From Burkholderiales bacterium (GTDB lineage Bacteria > Pseudomonadota > Gammaproteobacteria > Burkholderiales > SG8-39): a DNA stretch of 14,185 nucleotides. Below the pieces are notes generated by a model that was given only the letters and a program-made list of their open reading frames with translations, had not been told where the DNA came from and ran no database searches. This document shows, one piece after another, positions 5,947 through 12,587 of this stretch. The position numbers and the translations under genes are program-made. The stretch lies in contig CAKKSJ010000444.1 of the NCBI GenBank assembly GCA_919902965.1, forward strand, positions 1 to 14,185. The letters run 5' to 3'. Each line of letters starts with the position of its first letter. The stretch's first letter is position 1.

Positions 5947-7092
5947 TCAGGAGATTCGGCGCGGTTCTGGTACCGTGTGATTCGGCGCATTCGATGTCAC
6001 CGCATCGCCCGCCACAAGCCGCAAAGCAAAAGCAATCTGCGCCCGCTTGCCGACACCCAGCTTGCGCATGATATTGCGCAGGTGATTGCGCACGGTGTGA
6101 AAGCTGAGATCCAGCACGACGGCGATGCGTTTGTCGGCCAGTCCCTGCGCCACCAGGGTCAGCACCTCCACTTCGCGAGCCGTGAGCGCGCCGTGTGGCT
6201 TAGCGGGAAAAACGTTCGTTGCTCCAGCCTGCGACAACTGCGCCTGCAGATCCACTCGCAACGCAGACGCCGTAAGCGCATGCAGTAGACCGATCCGTGC
6301 GGCGTCATGCGTGCCCCCTAACAGCAGCAGCAGCCAGCCCGGGCAGGAACAGGAAGGCAGCACGTATAGGGCGTGCGGGTCCAGTTGTGCCGGCAGACGC
6401 AAGGTGAAGGGCGAGGTATTGCCGGGCGATTCGCGACGCGCCGCCTGTGCCACAGCGACGATCTGTTCATGCGTTGCGCCCTTGGGCAGTCGTCCTACCG
6501 ACAGCAGCAGCTCGGCCGCGGCATCGTCGTGCTCGGCCAGCCAGCCGATCCATTTCGGGCGCACCAGCGGGCGTATCCATTGATCGGATAGCAAGCGCAG
6601 CCAGCCAGTACGATCAGCGTGCTCGGTACGAAGCTGTGACAACAGGCTGTCCAACGCGAACTGGGATTCGGGCCCCGGCAGCGGAGTCAGCGGGTCGAGA
6701 TGGACGAGATAGGCCCGCGAACCCACCGGCAGGCCGATGGGTTCGACCCGCGTCAGCACCACCAGCGGCGATGCATGCGGTCGCGGTATCAACGCCAGCG
6801 CGGGCTCGGATATATCGTCCGAACCCGACGCAAAGTCAAGGCAGCAGCCCTGCGCCTCGCCGCACATTGCCACGCGCGTGCAAACCAACGGTCCCAGCGA
6901 ACGAGCGTTCTTGCCCAGCAATTGCGCCAGGGAAGCCGACAGGGCCAGCACCGAGCGGTCTGGTGCCACCAGCATCAGAAGTCCCGGCCAGCCGGTCACC
7001 AAACGTGACAGGATCTCCATTTCCGGAAGCATTCCCGCCGAAGGCGCGGCGCTGGTGTCCGGCGTGAACGCAGCAAATCTCGTCTCAGTCAT
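5947..7092 (-). CDS. LuxR-type transcriptional regulator with Cys-rich N-terminal half
   Basis: A 381-residue protein. The C-terminus (about 302-360) is a LuxR/GerE helix-turn-helix: LTAREVEVLTLVAQGLADK, then FHTVRNHLRNIMRKLGV. The N-terminal 270 residues match no family I can name; residues 26-60 resemble the start of a PAS fold. There is a cysteine cluster C71-x5-C77-x5-C83-C84 and a CSC at 248-250, which could bind metal, metalloid or an Fe-S cluster, or act as a redox switch. No receiver domain is present, so it is not a standard two-component regulator. The start could be ATG 7092 or the GTG two codons earlier (7098); neither has a strong ribosome binding site. It lies directly upstream of, and points the same way as, the reductase operon, so it is the likely local regulator (inference). 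Confidence 0.8.
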   Translation of the reverse strand: MTETRFAAFTPDTSAAPSAGMLPEMEILSRLVTGWPGLLMLVAPDRSVLALSASLAQLLGKNARSLGPLVCTRVAMCGEAQGCCLDFASGSDDISEPALALIPRPHASPLVVLTRVEPIGLPVGSRAYLVHLDPLTPLPGPESQFALDSLLSQLRTEHADRTGWLRLLSDQWIRPLVRPKWIGWLAEHDDAAAELLLSVGRLPKGATHEQIVAVAQAARRESPGNTSPFTLRLPAQLDPHALYVLPSCSCPGWLLLLLGGTHDAARIGLLHALTASALRVDLQAQLSQAGATNVFPAKPHGALTAREVEVLTLVAQGLADKRIAVVLDLSFHTVRNHLRNIMRKLGVGKRAQIAFALRLVAGDAVTSNAPNHTVPEPRRIS

Positions 7093-7198
7093 GGTCACCG
7101 GCTAGCGAGTGGGTCACGCCCATAGTACACCATGATAAGCGAATGGCTGATCGCGTTGAGGAGAACCACGGGACGGGGTCGATGAACAACGCGTGCAG

Positions 7199-7256
7199 CA
7201 CGAAATCGCTGACCTGCCCGGCAGCGTCTAGGCGCACCTGGCAGGATCGCGTGATC
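7199..7256 (-). pseudogene. fragment of a second sigZ-like 3' end
   Basis: On the minus strand this reads RSCQVRLDAAGQVSDFV, nearly the same as the tail of the intact SigZ (SCQVSLDAAGQVSDFV). At DNA level it matches 7661-7718 at about 50 of 58 positions in the same orientation. Most differences keep the protein sequence, which suggests the copy diverged while still coding. Nothing of the sigma factor's regions 2 or 4 is seen upstream of it: the frame soon hits a stop. It is either a remnant of a second sigZ-type gene or a partial duplication. Confidence 0.6.
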
Positions 7257-7333
7257 CACCAGTATCGAGACACGTTAATTTTGCAACATCGCGGCAGATG
7301 CGAACTATGTTTCGAAATTAGTGATTTGAGGTG

Positions 7334-7411
7334 CTAGCGCGGATTGCAACGATCCCCGTGCTGTTGAATCGGTGCACACTTCACCGCGCCGTAGGAGCAG
7401 AACACGCAGCA
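7334..7411 (-). pseudogene. 3' remnant of a GDCCVxC-domain protein gene
   Basis: The last 25 codons read CCVFCSYGAVKCAPIQQ and a short tail to a TAG stop. This is the core of the GDCCVxC domain family (small Cys-rich proteins, usually about 70 residues, often near heavy-metal loci); the Gly-Asp just before CCV is replaced by Pro-Ser. Upstream of the Cys pair the frame runs antisense through the merR fragment and no longer resembles the family, so the 5' part is missing. Function of the family is not established; metal binding is likely from its cysteines. Confidence 0.65.
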
Positions 7412-7637
7412 GCTCGGCTTCACCCTGGAAGAGATCACGGAATTGTTGCTGCTCGAAGACGGCCAAAGCTGCCACGAGGCGCGCATGCTTGCCGAGCGCA
7501 AACTGGGCTTGATTGAAAAGCGCATCGCCGACCTGACCCGTATGCGCCGGTCGCTCCGAGGATTGATCGCGCAATGCGTCGAGGGCAAGCGCCCGCGCTC
7601 ATGCCCGATTATCGCGACGCTGTCGACGCAGGCCTAG
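7395..7637 (+). pseudogene. merR: 5'-truncated merR (mercury-type), metal-binding half only
   Basis: The open frame from 7395 to a TAG at 7637 encodes the C-terminal half of a mercury-responsive MerR: LGFTLEEITELLLLEDG, then a long dimerisation helix and SCPIIATL at the end. The three Hg(II)-binding cysteines are present with the canonical spacing C-x34-C-x8-C (as C82, C117, C126 of Tn501 MerR). The N-terminal winged helix-turn-helix is absent: an in-frame stop lies at 7392 and the sequence to the left belongs to an opposite-strand gene remnant. It cannot act as a normal repressor/activator. A TTG at 7443 could in principle start a 64-residue product, but no good ribosome binding site supports it. 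Its TAG shares bases with the TAG of sigZ on the other strand. Confidence 0.75.
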
Positions 7638-8173
7638 GGTCTGCCGAGCGGCGGGCGCGGCACGAAATCGCTCACCTGCCCCGCCGCGTCCAGGCTCACC
7701 TGGCAGGATTGGGTGAGCTGCTCGCGCAGCCGCTTGCGCGCGCGCTGCACCCGCGACTTGGCACCGGGCAGGCTCAGACCCTTGCGGCGCGCGTATTCCT
7801 CCTGCGTCAGCCCTTCCAGGTCGCACAGTGTGATGGCTTCCCGGTCATCGGCGCTCAGTTCGGAGAGCACGCGCGGCAGGCATGCCGCCAGACTGTCGAC
7901 TGCCGCTACCTCTGCGGTATCGGCACTCAGGTCCTCCGGCAGCTCGACCGCTTTTCGCGCGAGGCGCAGGCGATCGGCGAGCGCATTGCGGGCCACCTCA
8001 TACAACCATGCCCGTGCATTGGCGATCTCGCAAAAACGCTCGCCCTGGCGCAGGGCCTTGATAAACACGTCCTGCAGCAGGTCATCGGCTTCGGCGCTGT
8101 TACCCATCCTGCGCCGCAACCAGCCGCGCAGCTCGGCTTCATGCTCGTGCCAGGCCGTCATAATGCAGTTCAT
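7634..8173 (-). CDS. sigZ: ECF-type RNA polymerase sigma factor, SigZ family
   Basis: A 179-residue sigma-70-family protein with only regions 2 and 4. Region 2 includes EADDLLQDVFIKA (28-40) and NARAWLYEVARNALADRLR (52-70); region 4 includes LTQEEYARRKGLSLPGAKSR (122-141). The tail SCQVSLDAAGQVSDF resembles the Cys-containing C-terminal extension typical of SigZ proteins. Start ATG 8173 is preceded by GGGAG with about seven bases spacing; longer frames upstream overlap the NUDIX gene and are not sigma-like. It follows that gene by 20 bp on the same strand and is probably co-transcribed. No anti-sigma gene is adjacent. What it controls is unknown; the neighbouring metal-related remnants hint at metal stress but prove nothing. 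Confidence 0.85.
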   Translation of the reverse strand: MNCIMTAWHEHEAELRGWLRRRMGNSAEADDLLQDVFIKALRQGERFCEIANARAWLYEVARNALADRLRLARKAVELPEDLSADTAEVAAVDSLAACLPRVLSELSADDREAITLCDLEGLTQEEYARRKGLSLPGAKSRVQRARKRLREQLTQSCQVSLDAAGQVSDFVPRPPLGRP

Positions 8174-8193
8174 GCTTGCTCCCTGCGCTGTTG

Positions 8194-8769
8194 TCAGGGC
8201 AAAACCGGTCCCGCCGCCCAGTCGCCGCGCTGCAGCTTTTCCATCCAGAGCGCGCCTATCACCGTCTTCACGTCGCCGATTTCGCCTGCGCGCACCAGCT
8301 CGAGCAAGGCCGCGGGCGTCAGCTTCAGCACCTCGAGAAATTCGCATTCGTCCAATTTGCTTTCGCGCTGCTCGAGGCCGCGCGCGAGATACACCAGGAT
8401 GCGCTCGGTGGAATAGGCCACGGTGGGATTGATGCTGGTGAGATAGATCCATTCGCGCGCGACATAACCGGTTTCCTCCAGCAGTTCGCGCCGGCCTGCT
8501 GCTAGCGGTTCTTCACCCGCATCGATCTTCCCGGCGGGAAACTCGATGCAATGCCGGCGCATGACGTAGCGGTACTGCCGCTCCATCACCAGTTCTCCCG
8601 ACTCCAGCAGCGGTATGATCATGACCGCGCCGTTGTGCTGGATGTACTCGCGCGTGGCGGGTTTGCCATCGGGCAGACGCACCGTATCGCGTTTGACCTG
8701 CAGCAGCTTGCCCTGAAACACGGTTTCACTGCCGGTTTCGTGCTCGGTCAGATCGGCCTGCTTGCTCAC
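8194..8769 (-). CDS. nudF: NUDIX hydrolase, ADP-ribose pyrophosphatase (NudF) type
   Basis: A 191-residue enzyme predicted to hydrolyse ADP-ribose (or related nucleoside-diphosphate derivatives) to AMP and ribose 5-phosphate in the cytoplasm. The NUDIX box is complete: G80-x5-E86-x7-R94-E95-x2-E98-E99-x-G101. The sequence before it, MERQYRYVMRRHCIEFPAGK, is typical of ADP-ribose pyrophosphatases. The start is GTG at 8769, overlapping the pyrF stop (GTGA). In many betaproteobacteria a gene of this family lies just after nuoN, usually with a small DUF2818 gene between; here pyrF takes that place. Substrate specificity beyond the family is not provable from sequence. Confidence 0.88.
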   Translation of the reverse strand: MSKQADLTEHETGSETVFQGKLLQVKRDTVRLPDGKPATREYIQHNGAVMIIPLLESGELVMERQYRYVMRRHCIEFPAGKIDAGEEPLAAGRRELLEETGYVAREWIYLTSINPTVAYSTERILVYLARGLEQRESKLDECEFLEVLKLTPAALLELVRAGEIGDVKTVIGALWMEKLQRGDWAAGPVLP

Positions 8770-9587
8770 GATGTCTTGCGGCAGAGATTGATCTCGTCGC
8801 GCAGCTTCAGCGCGGCCGCCCTGGCCGCCGCGGCGTAATCCGCGCCGCTGCCGGCGTAGAGCACCGCACGCGAGCTGCTGATGATGAGCCCGGTGCCGTC
8901 CGCTGTCGCACCGTTCGCGAACACCGCGGCCACGTCCCCGCCCTGCGCGCCGACGCCGGGCACCAGCAGCGGCATGTCACCGACGATAGTGCGGATCTCG
9001 CCCAGTTCCTGCGGATAAGTCGCGCCCACGACCAGCAGCACATTGGCGTTGGCGTTCCAGTCGCGCGCGGCTTTTTCGGCGATGAGCTGGTAGAGTTTTC
9101 TACCCCCGCTTTCGATGTCTTGCACGTCGCGCGCCCCGGGGTTGGAGGTGCGGCACAGCACGATCACCCCCTTGTCCGCGTAGTCCAGGTACGGGCGCAG
9201 CGAATCGAATCCCAGATAGGGGCTGACGGTGACTGCATCGGCCTGGTAGCGCAGAAAGACCTCGCGCGCATACATTTCAGCCGTGCTGCCCACATCGCCG
9301 CGTTTGGCGTCCAGGATTACCGGTATCCCGGGATGGCGCTGGCGGACATGCGCGATGGTCATTTCGAGCTGGTCTTCGGCGCGCGCCGCCGCGTAGTAGG
9401 CGATCTGCGGCTTGAACGCGCATACCAGATCGGCGGTGGCGTCGACGATGGCGCGGCCGAACTCGAAAATCGGATATTTGGAATCGGCGAGATGGCGCGG
9501 CAGCCGCGCCGGATCGGGATCCAGGCCCACGCACAGCAGGGTGTTCTGCGCTGCCCACGCCTGCCGCAGGCGCTCAATGAAAGTCAT
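8766..9587 (-). CDS. pyrF: orotidine 5'-phosphate decarboxylase (type 2)
   Basis: A 273-residue enzyme for the last step of UMP synthesis, decarboxylating OMP. Seen: GLDPD (21-25), the catalytic ILDAKRGDVGSTA (91-103) with the Lys-Asp network, and the phosphate-loop region VPGVGAQGGD. Length and motif order fit the long, actinobacterial/proteobacterial type 2 form. Start ATG 9587 lies 22 bp after nuoN with a weak G-rich ribosome binding site. The stop overlaps the GTG of the NUDIX gene, so they are probably translated together. A housekeeping gene with no apparent defect. Confidence 0.95.
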   Translation of the reverse strand: MTFIERLRQAWAAQNTLLCVGLDPDPARLPRHLADSKYPIFEFGRAIVDATADLVCAFKPQIAYYAAARAEDQLEMTIAHVRQRHPGIPVILDAKRGDVGSTAEMYAREVFLRYQADAVTVSPYLGFDSLRPYLDYADKGVIVLCRTSNPGARDVQDIESGGRKLYQLIAEKAARDWNANANVLLVVGATYPQELGEIRTIVGDMPLLVPGVGAQGGDVAAVFANGATADGTGLIISSSRAVLYAGSGADYAAAARAAALKLRDEINLCRKTS

Positions 9588-9609
9588 CGCCGGCGCCCCG
9601 CGCCCGGGT

Positions 9610-11085
9610 TCACAGGGCCTTAATGGAGAAGTAGCACAGCGCCATCAGCGACTGCGGCATGATGCCGAGCGCCAGTACCGCCAGGCCGTTGACCGAGATC
9701 AGCACGCTCACATCCAGGCTGGGTTTGATAGGCGCGGTATCGATGGCTTCATCGAAGTACATGAGCTTGACGATGCGCAGGTAGTAGAACGCGCCGATGA
9801 GCGAGAACATCACGGCGACCACCGCCAGCCAGACCATGTCCGCAGCCAGCAGGGGTTGCAGCACCGACAGCTTGGCGTAGAAGCCGACGGTGGGCGGCAC
9901 CCCGGCAAGAGAGAACATCAGCAACAGCATGAGGAAGGCGTACCAGGGACTGCGCGCATTCAGGCCCTTGAAGTCGTCCAGGTTCTCGGCCTCGAAACCG
10001 GCGCGCGACAGCAGCAGAACCATGCCGAATGTGCCCAGGGTGGTGAGCACATAGACCACGACATAGAACATGGCTGCGCTATAGGCGTCTGCCGCATTGA
10101 GCAGGTTGCCGTTGACCACGCCGGCCAACAGGCCCAACAGCATGAAACCCATGTGCGATATGGTCGAATAGGCAAGCATGCGCTTGATATTGGTCTGCGC
10201 GATCGCCGCGAGGTTTCCGACCGCCATGGACAGCACCGCCAGGATCACCAGCATTTGCTGCCAGTCCACCGCCAGGTCGAGCAGGCCCAGGACCAGCAGG
10301 CGCATCGCCATCGCAAACGCCGCCAGCTTGGGCGCCGAACCGATGATCAGGGTAACCGCGGTAGGCGCACCGTGATAGACGTCCGGTATCCACATGTGAA
10401 ACGGCACCACGCCCAGCTTGAACGCCATCCCCGACACCAGGAACACCAGTCCGAAAGTCAGCACGATCTTGTCGGGATGGGCATTGGCGATCGCATCCGC
10501 CACCTTGGAAATATCCAGCGTGCCGGTCGCCCCGTAGATCATCGACATGCCGTAGAGCAGCAGGCCTGAGGCGAGCGCGCCCAGCACGAAGTATTTCATC
10601 GCCGCCTCGGTCGAGCGCGCCGAATCGCGGTCCAGCGCAACCATGGCATAGAGCGACAGCGACAGCAGTTCCAGGCCGAGATACAGCGTAAGGAAGTGAT
10701 TGGCCGAGATCAGCACCATCATGCCCATCAGGGCGAACAGCACCAGTGCGAAGAATTCCCCTTTCCACAGGCCGCGGTCGGCGAGGTAGGCGCGCGAATA
10801 GACCAGGGTTGTGAACAAGGCAATATAGGCCGAGAGTTTCAGGGCATGCCCCATCAGGTCCGCAACGAACATATTGCTGAAGGTGTAGGTCGCCAGTCCC
10901 TGGGTAAGCACGGCGACGTCGAGCGTGAGCACGGCGCAACCGAGCAGCGCCAGCTGCGTCAGTGCGTAGGTCAGGTAACGCAGGCGCTGCGGCAGGAACA
11001 GGTCCACCACCAATATGGTCGAGACCATGATCAGCAGGAAGATCTCGGGGTAGGCGGGCAGCAGATTGGGCATGGGGTAGTTCAT
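9610..11085 (-). CDS. nuoN: NADH-quinone oxidoreductase subunit N
   Basis: A 491-residue antiporter-like membrane subunit of complex I, one of three proton-pumping modules. About 14 hydrophobic segments are evident. Key charged residues are present: Glu139 in LGLELLSL, Lys223 in AFKLGVVPFHMW, Lys253 in SAPKLAAF and a Lys in the late helix FYAKLSVL, matching Glu133, Lys217, Lys247 and Lys395 of E. coli NuoN by position and context. ATG 11085 follows nuoM by 13 bp. Length is normal and no defect is visible. Confidence 0.97.
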   Translation of the reverse strand: MNYPMPNLLPAYPEIFLLIMVSTILVVDLFLPQRLRYLTYALTQLALLGCAVLTLDVAVLTQGLATYTFSNMFVADLMGHALKLSAYIALFTTLVYSRAYLADRGLWKGEFFALVLFALMGMMVLISANHFLTLYLGLELLSLSLYAMVALDRDSARSTEAAMKYFVLGALASGLLLYGMSMIYGATGTLDISKVADAIANAHPDKIVLTFGLVFLVSGMAFKLGVVPFHMWIPDVYHGAPTAVTLIIGSAPKLAAFAMAMRLLVLGLLDLAVDWQQMLVILAVLSMAVGNLAAIAQTNIKRMLAYSTISHMGFMLLGLLAGVVNGNLLNAADAYSAAMFYVVVYVLTTLGTFGMVLLLSRAGFEAENLDDFKGLNARSPWYAFLMLLLMFSLAGVPPTVGFYAKLSVLQPLLAADMVWLAVVAVMFSLIGAFYYLRIVKLMYFDEAIDTAPIKPSLDVSVLISVNGLAVLALGIMPQSLMALCYFSIKAL

Positions 11086-11098
11086 GGATTCTATGGCC

Positions 11099-12577
11099 TC
11101 ACAGCTTGCTCACCGCGAGGTGCTGCAGCAGTCCGTTGACCGAGGTGTGCATCACCTCGGTGAAAGGCTGTGGGTAGATGCCCATGCCGAGCACGGCAAG
11201 CGCAAGCAGCGCCAGCACCAGGAATTCGCGCGCACCGATGTCCTTCAACTTGGCGACGTGCTCATTGGCCACGGCGCCGAATATCACCCGCTTGTACATC
11301 CACAGGGTATAGGCCGCGCCCAAAATGAGCGTGGTCGCGGCGAGGAAGCCGATCCAGAAATTATGTTTCAGCGCGCCCATGATCACCATGAATTCGCCGA
11401 CGAAGCCGCTGGTGGCCGGGAGCCCGCTGTTTGCCAGCGCGAACAGCATCATCAGCGAAGCGAATTTGGGCATGGTGTTCACGACGCCGCCATAGTCGGC
11501 GATGTTGCGGCTGTGCATGCGGTCGTACATCACCCCTACGCACAGGAACATGGCGGCGGAGACGAAACCGTGCGAGACCATCTGCACCAGCGCGCCCTCG
11601 ATGCCGTAGGCATTGAAAATAAAGAATCCGAGGGTGACGAAGCCCATGTGCGCGATCGAGGAATAGGCGATCAGCTTTTTCATGTCGGTCTGCGCGATCG
11701 CCACCAGTCCGATGTAGACCACGGCGATCAGGGACAGCGTGATCATGAAACCGGACAGCGCGTGGCTCGCAGCGGGCAGCACGGGTAGCGAAAACCGGAT
11801 GAATCCGTAGGCGCCCAGTTTTAGCAGGATCGCCGCCAGCACCGCCGAACCGCCGGTGGGCGCTTCTACGTGCGCGTCGGGCAGCCAGGTGTGCACCGGC
11901 CACATCGGCACTTTCACCGCGAACGCGAGGAAGAACGCGGCGAACACCAGGATCTGCGGCATCATCGCGAGCGGCAGCTTGTGCCAATCGAGGATGGAGA
12001 AGCTGCCACCGGACTTGTCGTACAAGTACAGGAAAGCGACCAGCATCAGCAGGGACCCGAGCAGGGTGTAGAGGAAGAACTTCACTGCCGCATAGACGCG
12101 GTTGGGTCCGCCCCAGACGCCGATCACCAGGTACATCGGGATCAGGGTTGCCTCGAAGAACACATAGAACAGCATCGCGTCCAGGGCGGCGAACACGCCG
12201 TTCAAAAGGCCCGACATGATCAGGAAGGCCGCCATGTACTGCGCCACCCGCTTCTGGATCGACTCCCAGCCGGCGAGCACCACCAGCGCGGTGATGAAGC
12301 TGTTCAACAGGATGAACAGCACCGATATCCCGTCCACGCCCAGGTTGTAGTTGATGTTGAAACGCGGTATCCAGCGCGAGAATTCGACGAACTGCATTGC
12401 GCTGGTCTGCGTGTTGAAACCGGTGTAGAGCGGCAGGCTCACGGCCAGGCCGAGCAGCGCACCGACCAGGGAAATCCGGCGCACCAGCGGCGCATTGCGA
12501 TCGCTGAACATGAGGACGAACAGCCCGAACAGGATCGGGATCCAGATGGTGAGGCTGAGCCAGGGAGTGGAATTCAT
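11099..12577 (-). CDS. nuoM: NADH-quinone oxidoreductase subunit M
   Basis: A 492-residue antiporter-like subunit of complex I. Seen: the pump Glu142 in FFEATLIPMYL, Lys222 in FAVKVPMWPVHTWLPDAH, Lys253 in AILLKLGAYG, the TDMKKLIAYSSIAHMGF block, and a C-terminal Glu in GFVGEFMVIMGAL that replaces Lys as in other NuoM proteins. ATG 12577 lies 10 bp after the nuoL stop, with GGGAG reaching back to that stop codon, so translation is likely coupled. Normal length and intact. Confidence 0.97.
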   Translation of the reverse strand: MNSTPWLSLTIWIPILFGLFVLMFSDRNAPLVRRISLVGALLGLAVSLPLYTGFNTQTSAMQFVEFSRWIPRFNINYNLGVDGISVLFILLNSFITALVVLAGWESIQKRVAQYMAAFLIMSGLLNGVFAALDAMLFYVFFEATLIPMYLVIGVWGGPNRVYAAVKFFLYTLLGSLLMLVAFLYLYDKSGGSFSILDWHKLPLAMMPQILVFAAFFLAFAVKVPMWPVHTWLPDAHVEAPTGGSAVLAAILLKLGAYGFIRFSLPVLPAASHALSGFMITLSLIAVVYIGLVAIAQTDMKKLIAYSSIAHMGFVTLGFFIFNAYGIEGALVQMVSHGFVSAAMFLCVGVMYDRMHSRNIADYGGVVNTMPKFASLMMLFALANSGLPATSGFVGEFMVIMGALKHNFWIGFLAATTLILGAAYTLWMYKRVIFGAVANEHVAKLKDIGAREFLVLALLALAVLGMGIYPQPFTEVMHTSVNGLLQHLAVSKL

Positions 12578-12587
12578 CGTCCGCTCC

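Larger units (their letters stand above)
7093..7633. other. gene-poor scar region between the LuxR gene and sigZ
   Basis: About 540 bp with no intact gene. It holds a short copy of a sigZ 3' end (7199-7256), the 3' end of a GDCCVxC-domain gene (7334-7411, minus) and the 3' half of a merR (7395-7637, plus). The stretch 7257-7333 is more AT-rich and shows nothing I can name. The LuxR gene promoter must lie in 7093-7200; TACTAT on the minus strand just before the gene is a possible -10, but no matching -35 was found. Confidence 0.6.

Noticed and set aside
5864..6071. Plus-strand frame from an ATG preceded by GGAGACGAG
   Set aside because: The ribosome-binding-like sequence is attractive, but the product is Pro/Arg/Ala-rich and runs antisense into the end of the LuxR-type gene.
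8174..8452. Longer sigZ start at 8452
   Set aside because: The extension lies inside the NUDIX gene, is Arg-rich and not sigma-like; ATG 8173 has a good ribosome binding site.
9412..10569. Plus-strand open frame of 385 codons, His/Gln-rich
   Set aside because: Antisense of nuoN and pyrF; the composition is that of a complement of membrane-protein codons.
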